Assembly (NCBI GenBank): GCA_015075185.1
Contig: JABTUW010000003.1
Coordinates: 930,001 to 994,000 of the forward strand
DNA: 64,000 nucleotides
Direction of reading: 5' to 3'
DNA from: Anaerolineales bacterium
GTDB taxonomy: Bacteria; Chloroflexota; Anaerolineae; 4572-78; J111
Part shown: positions 17,599-25,450 of the stretch, one piece after another
How positions within the stretch are numbered: position 1 is the stretch's first letter
Layout: each line of letters begins with the position of its first letter
Notes under the pieces: generated by a model
The model's database searches: none
What the model was told of the DNA's origin: nothing
The model's input: the letters and a program-made list of their open reading frames with translations, nothing else
Position numbers and translations under genes: made by a program

Positions 17599-18540
17599 AT
17601 GCGTGTCTTAATTACCGGCGGTGCTGGCTTTCTTGGTTCTCATCTGTGTGATCGTTTTTTGGCCGAAGGGCACACTGTTATTGCCATGGATAATCTGATC
17701 ACCGGCAAAACTGCTAATATCGAACACTTGGCCGGGCACGAGCGTTTCCTTTTCATTAAGCATGATGTTACCAATTATATCTATGTCGAAGGGCCGCTGG
17801 ATGCGGTGCTGCATTTTGCCTCCCCCGCCAGCCCCATTGATTATCTTGAACTGCCCATTCCCACGCTCAAAGTAGGTGCCTTGGGCACGCACAAAGCCCT
17901 GGGCCTGGCCAAAGCAAAGGGAGCGCGCTTTTTGTTAGCCTCCACCTCTGAGGTCTACGGAGACCCCCTCATCCACCCTCAAACCGAAGATTATTGGGGC
18001 AATGTCAACCCTATTGGTCCGCGCGGCGTTTATGACGAGGCTAAACGCTTCGCCGAAGCCCTGACCATGGCTTACCATCGCTACCACCAGGTAGACACCC
18101 GTATCGTCCGCATTTTTAACACCTATGGGCCGCGCATGCGCCTGGAAGATGGGCGGGTCGTGCCAAACTTTATTGCCCAGGCGCTCCGGGGCGAGCCACT
18201 GACCGTATACGGCGATGGCAGCCAAACCCGCTCCTTCTGCTACGTCAGCGATCTGGTTCAGGGCATCTATCACCTGCTGCTGTCGAATGAAGTTGAGCCG
18301 GTGAATATCGGTAATCCGGTAGAAATGACCATTCTGGATTTTGCCAAAACCATTGTTGAACTGACCGGCAGCCAATCGGAGATTGTCTTTGTCCGGCCCA
18401 CCGATATGCGCATCAAGGATGACCCCAAAGTCCGCCAACCCGATATTAGCAAAGCCCGCCGCATTCTCAACTGGAAGCCGAAGGTATCGCTGCATGCCGG
18501 CTTAAAGGAAACCATCACTTACTTCAAACCGCGAGTGTGA
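17599..18540 (+). CDS. UDP-glucuronate decarboxylase (UDP-xylose synthase), SDR family
   Basis: A 313-residue extended short-chain dehydrogenase. The NAD-binding motif GGAGFLGSHL is at residues 7-16, the catalytic tetrad includes Thr/Ser in LASTSEVYGDP and Tyr/Lys in YDEAKR, and substrate-loop motifs RIFNTYGPRM and VPNFIAQAL match UXS. The enzyme oxidises and decarboxylates UDP-glucuronate to UDP-xylose. A strong ribosome site (GAGGAG) precedes ATG by 7 bases. It begins a run of surface-polysaccharide genes and overlaps the next gene by 4 bases, so it probably supplies a nucleotide sugar to that pathway. Confidence 0.9.
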   Translation: MRVLITGGAGFLGSHLCDRFLAEGHTVIAMDNLITGKTANIEHLAGHERFLFIKHDVTNYIYVEGPLDAVLHFASPASPIDYLELPIPTLKVGALGTHKALGLAKAKGARFLLASTSEVYGDPLIHPQTEDYWGNVNPIGPRGVYDEAKRFAEALTMAYHRYHQVDTRIVRIFNTYGPRMRLEDGRVVPNFIAQALRGEPLTVYGDGSQTRSFCYVSDLVQGIYHLLLSNEVEPVNIGNPVEMTILDFAKTIVELTGSQSEIVFVRPTDMRIKDDPKVRQPDISKARRILNWKPKVSLHAGLKETITYFKPRV

Positions 18541-20072
18541 CCATGCCGGCCAGCAGTTATGCCCAGGCTAGAGATAAACTCCTCAATCTAACCCTACCCC
18601 CCCTGTCCCTCAACAGCCCGTTGCGGCAGGCTGCCTTGATTGCGGTGATCATTGCTATTGGCCTTGCTGTTGCCTGGCTGCCAGTCACCTGGGTTGCTTT
18701 ACTACTTGGGGGAGCTATCTTTTTAACCGTGCTCTTGCTCCGCCCAATTTTGAGCCTGTACCTGCTCATCCCGATCATCCCTTTCAGTAGTTTGCTAGCC
18801 GTGCCGTTCGGCGGCATTAAAGCCGGTCTGATGGAAATCGTGCTGATCTTGGGGCTGCTGGCCTGGCTGCTGCAAATGCTGGCCCGGCAGAAGGTCATGA
18901 TTCCCTCTGTCCCCTTGCTCTGGCCTTTTCTCTTGTTTTTGGGAGGGGTGGGACTGTCATGGCTCAATGCGCTTTCCATCGGGGCCAGCCTGGTTGAAAC
19001 GGCCAAATGGGTCGAGATGTTGGCGCTCTACCTGTTAGGGGTCGCTCTGCTGCCCGTTCGACATATTCGCCGGGTCGTCATGGTAATGATGTTGGCCGGT
19101 ATAGCTCAGGCGGTCTTGGGTTTATACCAGTTCGTTTTCAAGGTTGGGCCGGCGGGCTTTTTGCTGTTCGATGGGCGCTTCTTGCGCGCTTACGGCACCT
19201 TTGCCCAGCCGAATCCCTACGCTGGCTATTTGGGCCTGGTTCTCCCCCTGGCACTGTCATTAGCTGTCTGGGCCTTCACTGATTCAGGATTTGGACTAAA
19301 ATCGAAAATCCACGCCCAAAGGGGCAGTCCAAAATCCAGAAGCTTCTATGGCTTGTCCCTGGTCCTGTTACTGGCCGCACTTTTTGCCACTCAATCGCGG
19401 GGAGCCTGGCTGGGTTTTGCGGTCGCTGCGGTGGTTACGCTGGGGGTGCGGAGCAAACAGGCGGCTATGATAGTCGGCGGTTTGGTTTTGGTTGGTATCC
19501 TGGCGACTCTGGCTGGCTCGTTCGATTGGGGCGTAGTCAGTACGAATGCGGTCACACAGCGCCTGGTAGATGCCCTGGGCATTGCCACCATCGGTGATAC
19601 TTCGGCCATCGAGGTCACCGACGCCAATTTTGCTACCATCGAACGGCTGGCTCATTGGCAAGCCGCCCGCGACATGTGGCGCGACCACCTCTGGCTGGGG
19701 GCGGGCTTTGGCAATTATGCGGTCATCTATCCTGTCTACGCGCCGGGCCGCTGGCTCGACCCGCTGGGCCATGCCCACAATTATTTGCTCAATATTGGCG
19801 CGGAAGCCGGCTTGGTTGGGATAATTGCCTATTTGATTTTCTGGATTTTAGCTTTTAGAGTATCATTGTTAGCTTTACAGAGCAGTACTGGTTTCAATCG
19901 GGCCGTGGCAGCGGGTGGACTAGGTACTTTAGTCCATTTACATATTCACAATTTTTTCGATAATCTGTACGTACAGGGAATGTACTTGCACCTGGCTGTT
20001 GTATTGGCGCTCATTTCGATTATCTATTCATGTCACCAAACCAAATTCAGCCGCGAAAGAATTTATCAATGA
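18537..20072 (+). CDS. O-antigen ligase/Wzy-type membrane protein
   Basis: A 511-residue polytopic membrane protein with about 11 helices. The Wzy_C/O-antigen ligase signature is near residues 225-290 (RAYGTFAQPNPYAGYLGLVLPLA ... ATQSRGAWLG), with a large periplasmic loop containing GHAHNYLLNIGAEAGLVG. Such proteins polymerise or ligate polysaccharide repeat units at the outer face of the membrane. A palindromic sequence at 19287-19337 is carried in frame between two helices and adds an unusual basic stretch (LKSKIHAQRGSPKSRS). The start overlaps the UXS stop codon and the end overlaps the GtrA start, so the genes are coupled. Confidence 0.85.
   Translation: MTMPASSYAQARDKLLNLTLPPLSLNSPLRQAALIAVIIAIGLAVAWLPVTWVALLLGGAIFLTVLLLRPILSLYLLIPIIPFSSLLAVPFGGIKAGLMEIVLILGLLAWLLQMLARQKVMIPSVPLLWPFLLFLGGVGLSWLNALSIGASLVETAKWVEMLALYLLGVALLPVRHIRRVVMVMMLAGIAQAVLGLYQFVFKVGPAGFLLFDGRFLRAYGTFAQPNPYAGYLGLVLPLALSLAVWAFTDSGFGLKSKIHAQRGSPKSRSFYGLSLVLLLAALFATQSRGAWLGFAVAAVVTLGVRSKQAAMIVGGLVLVGILATLAGSFDWGVVSTNAVTQRLVDALGIATIGDTSAIEVTDANFATIERLAHWQAARDMWRDHLWLGAGFGNYAVIYPVYAPGRWLDPLGHAHNYLLNIGAEAGLVGIIAYLIFWILAFRVSLLALQSSTGFNRAVAAGGLGTLVHLHIHNFFDNLYVQGMYLHLAVVLALISIIYSCHQTKFSRERIYQ
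19287..19337. repeat. palindromic element inside the O-antigen ligase gene
   Basis: GGATTTGGACT (19287-19297) and AGTCCAAAATCC (19326-19337) form an inverted repeat around 28 bases that include AAAATCGAAAATCC. The composition matches dispersed intergenic palindromes rather than the surrounding coding sequence. The element keeps the reading frame open and adds about 17 polar residues between membrane helices. Confidence 0.5.
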
Positions 20073-20551
20073 TTCAAACCCTTACTAACATCTATCAGAG
20101 TCGCCCCAAAGAATTTAATCGTTTCGTCAAATTTGCGATGGTTGGCGCTTTTGGAGCTATCATTGATTTTGGCCTGCTCAACCTGGCTTTATATGTTATC
20201 CGCAATATTTTGCAATGGGATTTGTTAGCGGGATTTAACATCAATGGGAATCTATTAATTGCCAATACCCTCTCGGTTAGCGTCGCCATGCTGAGCAATT
20301 TTATCTGGAATCGATACTGGACATTTCCCGAGTCGCGCAGCCGCAAAAAGCGAACGCAACTGCCTCAGTTTGCCCTGGTTAATCTGATTGGTCTTGTTAT
20401 CAACAACCTGATTGTCATCGGCGTTGACTACCTCCTGTTTCCATATGTCGGCGAGCCGTGGAGTTATAATATCGCCAAAGCCTTTGCTATCGGCATAGTC
20501 CTTTTTTGGAATTTCGGCGTCAACCGCCTATGGACTTATCGGGGACTGTGA
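20069..20551 (+). CDS. GtrA-like small membrane protein
   Basis: A 160-residue protein with four membrane helices and the GtrA family pattern: FVKFAMVGAFGAIIDFGLLNLAL at the start, FIWNRYWTF after helix 3, and FWNFGVNRLWTYRGL at the end. GtrA-type proteins are thought to flip or position polyprenyl-linked sugars. I place the start at ATG 20069, which overlaps the upstream stop as ATGA. A start 39 bases earlier would add residues outside the family. It sits between the ligase and a glycosyltransferase, consistent with surface-glycan assembly. Confidence 0.85.
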   Translation: MIQTLTNIYQSRPKEFNRFVKFAMVGAFGAIIDFGLLNLALYVIRNILQWDLLAGFNINGNLLIANTLSVSVAMLSNFIWNRYWTFPESRSRKKRTQLPQFALVNLIGLVINNLIVIGVDYLLFPYVGEPWSYNIAKAFAIGIVLFWNFGVNRLWTYRGL

Positions 20552-20560
20552 TCTTGCCTC

Positions 20561-21688
20561 TTGAAAATCGGGATTGATTACACTGCCGCGCTCAAGCAGA
20601 GCGGTGGAATAGGCCGTTATACCCGGGGTCTGGTAACAACGCTGGCCCAGCTTGATCCACACAACCCGTATATCCTGCTGGCGCCCAGCGATGCCCCCCG
20701 GTCCGGCCTCCAAACTTTTCAAAACTGCCCCAATTTCAATCATAAAATTTATCCTCTGCCGGAGCGATGGCTGACCATCGCCTGGCATCGCTTTTATTTA
20801 CCTGTTCCGGTCGAGTGGTTTGCCGGGCAACTGGATTTGTTCCACTCGCCCAACTTTATCCTGCCGCCCACCCGGCAGGCCAAAACCCTGCTCACCGTTC
20901 ACGATCTCTCCTTTATTCGCCATCCCCAGGGAGCTGTCGCCAGCCTGCGTAAATGGCTCAACCAGGTGGTGCCGCGCAGCCTGGCCCGCGCCGATCACAT
21001 CCTGGCCGACTCTGAAAGCACGAGACAAGATTTGATTGAGATTTTCAACCTCAAGCCTGCCGATATTACGGTCGTGGGGGCCGGGGTTGAAGAACGGTTC
21101 CGCCCCATCACCGACCCCGCCACCCTGGCGGCTGTCCGGCGGCGGTATCGTTTACCGGACTCATTTATACTGGGCCTAGGCACCCTGGAGCCGCGCAAAA
21201 ACTTTACCGGTTTAATCGCTGCCTTCGCCCAGTCCCCGGTACGTGAAACTCACCATCTCGTCATTGCCGGCGGCAAGGGCTGGCTATACGATGATATTTT
21301 TGCCGCCGCCCAAACCTCGCCTGTGGCCGACCGGATTCATCTCGTCGGCTTTGTGGCCGATGAAGATTTGCCCGCGCTCTACAACCTGGCCGATATTTTT
21401 GCCTACCCGTCCCACTATGAAGGCTTTGGCATTCCTGTCATCGAGGCAATGGCCTGCGGCACAGCGGTGGTCTGCGCCAACAATTCCTGTCTGCCCGAAG
21501 TGGCCGGCGACGCTGCGCTCCAGGTAACTGCCACCGATACTCCCGCCCTGGCCGAAGCCCTGGCCCGACTGGCCAACAATCCTGAACTGCGGGTACAGGC
21601 CATCCAGGAGGGCTTCCGCCAGGCCCGAAAATTCACCTGGCGGGCTGCCGCCGAACGGCTGCTGGCTGTTTATCAACGATTTGTCTAA
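20561..21688 (+). CDS. Glycosyltransferase family 4
   Basis: A 375-residue GT-B glycosyltransferase. The N-terminal domain shows GIDYTAALKQSGGIGRYTRGL, typical of GT4 mannosyl/rhamnosyl-type enzymes. The C-terminal domain has GTLEPRKNF, AGGKGW and the nucleotide-sugar site YEGFGIPVIEAMACGTAVV with the paired Glu residues. The start appears to be TTG at 20561, because homology begins there and no ATG or GTG is closer. It belongs to the polysaccharide run. Donor and acceptor cannot be read from sequence. Confidence 0.9.
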   Translation: MKIGIDYTAALKQSGGIGRYTRGLVTTLAQLDPHNPYILLAPSDAPRSGLQTFQNCPNFNHKIYPLPERWLTIAWHRFYLPVPVEWFAGQLDLFHSPNFILPPTRQAKTLLTVHDLSFIRHPQGAVASLRKWLNQVVPRSLARADHILADSESTRQDLIEIFNLKPADITVVGAGVEERFRPITDPATLAAVRRRYRLPDSFILGLGTLEPRKNFTGLIAAFAQSPVRETHHLVIAGGKGWLYDDIFAAAQTSPVADRIHLVGFVADEDLPALYNLADIFAYPSHYEGFGIPVIEAMACGTAVVCANNSCLPEVAGDAALQVTATDTPALAEALARLANNPELRVQAIQEGFRQARKFTWRAAAERLLAVYQRFV

Positions 21689-21694
21689 ACTTGT

Positions 21695-21723
21695 TTCACA
21701 CTCTTCCCAATTTATGCTATACT
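21695..21723 (+). promoter_or_regulatory. promoter for the ornithine cyclodeaminase-family gene
   Basis: TTCACA (21695-21700), a 17-base spacer and TATACT (21718-21723) with an upstream TG make an extended -10 promoter. The CDS begins 43 bases downstream. It marks a new transcription unit after the glycosyltransferase. Confidence 0.55.
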
Positions 21724-21766
21724 TGACCCACCAACCTCTGCCAATCTATTCACACAGTGGATCATT

Positions 21767-22759
21767 ATGTCACTACTTGTTCTCACCGAAGACGAATTAC
21801 GCCAAATTGTGACCATTGCCGAGGCCATAGACGCGGTGGAAGCTGCCTTTGTCGCCCTGGCCGAAAGCCGCATGCATGTACCCGGCAATTTTACCCTCGA
21901 TTTGCCCGAGGTAAGCGGCCAGGTGGATGTCGAAGGCGCTTATCTCAGCCAGGCGCCTTATTATGTCGTCAGAATTAACAGTAATTTTCGTAATAATTCC
22001 CGCCTTGAGCTGCCCATTCAGGGGGGGCTGACCGCTGTCTTTGATGCAGCCAACGGTTCTCCGGTCGCCATTATGCTGGATAATGGTTATCTGACCCATC
22101 TGCGCGCCGGGGCCGCCGGGGCCTTGGCGGCTCGCTACCTGGCTAATCAAACCCTCGACCGGGTGGTCGTGCTCGGCTCAGGCAGCCAGGCCTATATCCA
22201 GCTCAAATCTTTGACGGCGGTCAGACATGTCGGCCTTGTCTCCGTTTGGGGACGTTCGCCCCTGCACGTTGACAGCTACGCCCGCCGCCTGGTCGAAGAT
22301 CATGACCTCAACATCGAAATCGCTCCCTCCCTTGAAACGGCTGTTCGCCAGGCCGACCTGATCATCACCGCTACGTCGAGCCAACAGCCCCTCCTCCAGG
22401 CTGATTGGCTCAAACCCGGCGTCCATATCACCGCTGTTGGCAGCAATCACCCCAACAAACAAGAGCTTGACGTGGCTGTCTTGCAGCGCGCCGATGTTAT
22501 CATTGCCGATAAGCTCGACCAGTGCGCCGCCGCCGGTGAAATCCATCATGCCATGGCTGCCGGTGTTATCACGCTGGAACATGTCCAGGGGGAACTTGGC
22601 GAACTCATTACCGGAAAAATTCCGGGCCGGACTGACCCCGGCCAGATTACCGTCGCCGACCTGACCGGCCTGGAAGTGCAGAATACTGCTATCGCCACCC
22701 TCGCCCTTGAAAAGGCCCTCTTCCTGGGCCTGGGACAAAGGGTGGAAAGCCAACTGTGA
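21767..22759 (+). CDS. Ornithine cyclodeaminase/mu-crystallin family NAD(P)-dependent enzyme
   Basis: A 330-residue protein with the family layout. The N-terminal dimer domain includes LPIQGGLTAVFDAANGSPVAIMLDNGYLTHLRAGAAGALAARYL, in which the Lys/Arg-rich substrate site and the LRAGA loop are recognisable. A Rossmann domain follows with VVVLGSGSQAYIQL near residue 147 and a later AVGSNHPNKQELD. The family includes ornithine cyclodeaminase, alanine dehydrogenase and ketimine reductase, and substrate cannot be assigned by eye. Its own promoter separates it from the polysaccharide genes on either side. Confidence 0.85.
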   Translation: MSLLVLTEDELRQIVTIAEAIDAVEAAFVALAESRMHVPGNFTLDLPEVSGQVDVEGAYLSQAPYYVVRINSNFRNNSRLELPIQGGLTAVFDAANGSPVAIMLDNGYLTHLRAGAAGALAARYLANQTLDRVVVLGSGSQAYIQLKSLTAVRHVGLVSVWGRSPLHVDSYARRLVEDHDLNIEIAPSLETAVRQADLIITATSSQQPLLQADWLKPGVHITAVGSNHPNKQELDVAVLQRADVIIADKLDQCAAAGEIHHAMAAGVITLEHVQGELGELITGKIPGRTDPGQITVADLTGLEVQNTAIATLALEKALFLGLGQRVESQL

Positions 22760-22816
22760 TGAACTCTCATCCCTTTGCAGAGGCAAGTCTAAGACCTGCC
22801 TCTACCCGGTAAGCGC

Positions 22817-25429
22817 ATGCCCTGGTGGTATTTAGCCACGTTACTGGCTGCCAACCTGACCCTGCTGCTGCCGCCCGCTTCCCCTCTGCGCGTGGCGGGA
22901 GCGTTTTTATTCATTAGCCTGTTGCCCGGCCTGCCATGGGCCGCCCGCTTTTGGCCCCACCCATCGCCGCTTCTGCGCTGGATTATCGCCGCTGCGCTCA
23001 GCTATAGCTTCACGACCCTGACCACGCTGTTATGGCATTACCTCCCTGGCCCCGTTCAGATGTGGCATATCTTGCTTGCGCTCAACCTCCTGGCCATTTT
23101 ACCGCTCATTATGAACCGACTCCTTAAAACACCTCATGCTCCCCTTTCAACATTCCCTCCGATCGCAGGGCAGACTGCTGACCACCGACCGCCTGTTGAT
23201 CATTCACAATTGACTATTGTCCATTCACCATTGACAATTGTTTCCCTCCGCACCTCCACTCCTCTCCTCCTCATCCTGCTCATCGCCCTGTTCCTCCGCA
23301 CCCTTAACCTGAACTACAGTGAATTTCAAGGGGACGAAGCCCTCGCTATGATTACCGCCGCCGAAGCTTTGGAAGGCCACGAGGATGCCCTGTTTCTTCG
23401 TTCCAAAGGCCCCGCTGAAGTTTTGCTGCCGATGGCCCTGTGGCGGCTCACCGGCGTTATCAACGAATCCATCGCTCGTTTGCCTTTTACCACTGCCTCG
23501 CTGCTGGCCATCGTCACTATTTATTTAGTTGGCCGGAAACTGGGTGGAGAGCGCACCGGCTGCCTAGCTGCCGGCTTTTTTGCCTTCAACGGCTTTATGG
23601 TCGCCTTTGGCCGGATTGTGCAATATCAAGCCCTGGTCGTCTGGTTCAGCACGCTGGCTTTTCTGCTCATGTTAGAATGGAGCGAGACCCGCCGGCTCAG
23701 TCTGGCCCTGCTGGCCGGCCTTTGCCTGGGCCTGGGCCTGCTGGCCCATTATGATGCAGTTCTGGTCGTTCCGGCCCTGGCCTGGATACTCCTCACTGGC
23801 GTCCCAGCAAACACGAGTAGGGGGCAGGGAGTCGCTTTTCTCAGCGGTCGGCTGGCTGCCGTCGGCGGTCTCATCACCGCCTTCCTCCTGGCTGCTCTCC
23901 CCTTTTACCTGCCCTTCAGCCTCGATCCCCAGGCCAATCGCACCGGCGATTACGTAGGCGCGCGTATCGGCAACGAGCTGCGCAACAACCTGCCCGACTT
24001 TTTTCACTTCAACACGTTCTACAGTTCCTTCTACTATCTCGTCCTATCCGGTCTGCTGGTCTTGGGGCTGTTAACCTGGCTACTGTGGCAAACTCGCCAG
24101 AGTCGCTGGCCGGGAATAATCCTGGCTGGACTTGTTCTGGCTGTCGTCTTTAAGCCAAATCTGCTGGCCTGGGACAGCCTGGACCTTTCTGTTTTACCTT
24201 TTGCCCTGCTCCTGGCCGGCGCATTTATCGCTCTTTTCATGCACTCCTTCTTGGTCTCTAAAACCGAATCTCTCCCTCATCCTCCCCTACTCCCCCTTCT
24301 TCTCTGGCTAGCCATTCCCTTTCTCGGTTACAACTTTGTCGTCGCTTTGGGTTTGACCCACATTTATACGATTGTTCCGGCTTGGTCTCTTTTAGCCGGG
24401 CTGGGGTGGCATATCTTTTTTGACCGCAAACTTGAACAGGAAAAAGATTCTCCCCGCTTGACTTTACCCAGACTCACCTCAAACGGGCTGCTTATCGGCC
24501 TCATCCTGCTCTCCACCTTCTTCCTGTGGAATGCCTTCATCCGCCACGATGTTGAGTATTGGCAAGATTACCCGGCGGGCAATTTACCCCTTTACTGGAC
24601 GCCCTACAAACAGTTACCCCCGGCCGGTTTTTTTGGCTTTGCCCACCGCACGGGCTGGAAAGCAGTCGGCCAGAAGATTGTGGCCGGGGAGCTGGCCGGG
24701 GATTATGGCAGCAACGAAGAGCCGGATGTTACCACCTGGTACACCCGCGGCGCGCCCCGCGCCTGCGACCCCCAGCCTGAATTTTATTTTTTGGCCGGCG
24801 ATCTGATTGACCAAGTGGACGTGTCCCCTGACCTGCTGGTCTCAACCTACGGGCAAATCGGCCAGGTCACTTTGCCAAATCAAAAACAAATGCGGATAAT
24901 GCAATTGAGGCCCACAACGCTAACTTTGGGTGAATTATCTGACTCAGCGCTGGCCGGCGAGTTTGACCAGACAGCCAGTCCGGCGGCTTTTGCTCGCTCC
25001 GCTCGGGGTTCTGTGCCGGTTGAAGCCAACTTTAGCCATTTGATTCGCTTGATTGGCTATGATCTCGATACCCGGCGGGCGCAACCGGGCGGGCGCATTC
25101 CGGTCACACTCTATTGGCAGGCCCAGGCATCCATCCCGGCCAGCTACCAGGTCTTTACCCATCTGGAAAGCGAGCAGGGGCCGGTAGCTCAGGCCGACGG
25201 TGTGCCGGTTTGCTGGACTTATCCAACCAACCTCTGGCGTCCCGGCCAGATTATCGCCGATCAGCATACCATTCAGCTTTCGTCCGGTGTACCGCCCGGC
25301 GACTACCCTTTGCAGGTCGGCCTCTACCTGGCCGACACCTTTACCCGGCTGGATGTACTGGACGAGGCCGGCAACCCGGCCAGCAATAGCATCATGCTCA
25401 CCCAGGTGCGGATAACCGCCAGTGAGTAA
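22817..25429 (+). CDS. GT39/ArnT-like membrane glycosyltransferase
   Basis: An 870-residue protein with about 12 membrane helices and a soluble C-terminal domain. The first large loop carries the PMT/ArnT-type acidic motif (YSEFQGDEALAMITAAE) near residue 172 and the following KGPAEVLLPMALWRLTG. These enzymes move sugars from polyprenyl phosphate carriers onto protein or glycan outside the membrane. The C-terminal 250 residues contain a beta-rich segment (RIPVTLYWQAQASIPASYQVFTHLE) seen in several Chloroflexota PMT-like proteins. Residues about 115-145 are low-complexity and coincide with a short repeat at 23198-23240. Confidence 0.8.
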   Translation: MPWWYLATLLAANLTLLLPPASPLRVAGAFLFISLLPGLPWAARFWPHPSPLLRWIIAAALSYSFTTLTTLLWHYLPGPVQMWHILLALNLLAILPLIMNRLLKTPHAPLSTFPPIAGQTADHRPPVDHSQLTIVHSPLTIVSLRTSTPLLLILLIALFLRTLNLNYSEFQGDEALAMITAAEALEGHEDALFLRSKGPAEVLLPMALWRLTGVINESIARLPFTTASLLAIVTIYLVGRKLGGERTGCLAAGFFAFNGFMVAFGRIVQYQALVVWFSTLAFLLMLEWSETRRLSLALLAGLCLGLGLLAHYDAVLVVPALAWILLTGVPANTSRGQGVAFLSGRLAAVGGLITAFLLAALPFYLPFSLDPQANRTGDYVGARIGNELRNNLPDFFHFNTFYSSFYYLVLSGLLVLGLLTWLLWQTRQSRWPGIILAGLVLAVVFKPNLLAWDSLDLSVLPFALLLAGAFIALFMHSFLVSKTESLPHPPLLPLLLWLAIPFLGYNFVVALGLTHIYTIVPAWSLLAGLGWHIFFDRKLEQEKDSPRLTLPRLTSNGLLIGLILLSTFFLWNAFIRHDVEYWQDYPAGNLPLYWTPYKQLPPAGFFGFAHRTGWKAVGQKIVAGELAGDYGSNEEPDVTTWYTRGAPRACDPQPEFYFLAGDLIDQVDVSPDLLVSTYGQIGQVTLPNQKQMRIMQLRPTTLTLGELSDSALAGEFDQTASPAAFARSARGSVPVEANFSHLIRLIGYDLDTRRAQPGGRIPVTLYWQAQASIPASYQVFTHLESEQGPVAQADGVPVCWTYPTNLWRPGQIIADQHTIQLSSGVPPGDYPLQVGLYLADTFTRLDVLDEAGNPASNSIMLTQVRITASE
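23198..23240. repeat. CAATTG/CATTCAC low-complexity repeat in coding sequence
   Basis: The stretch repeats the units CATTCAC and CAATTG with ATTGTC between, and resembles the tandem AATTGAC-type repeats common between genes. Here it lies inside the GT39 gene, in a loop, and is translated as HSQLTIVHSPLTIV. The frame stays open. Confidence 0.45.
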
Positions 25430-25450
25430 ATATTGTCAGAGGATAAAGGG

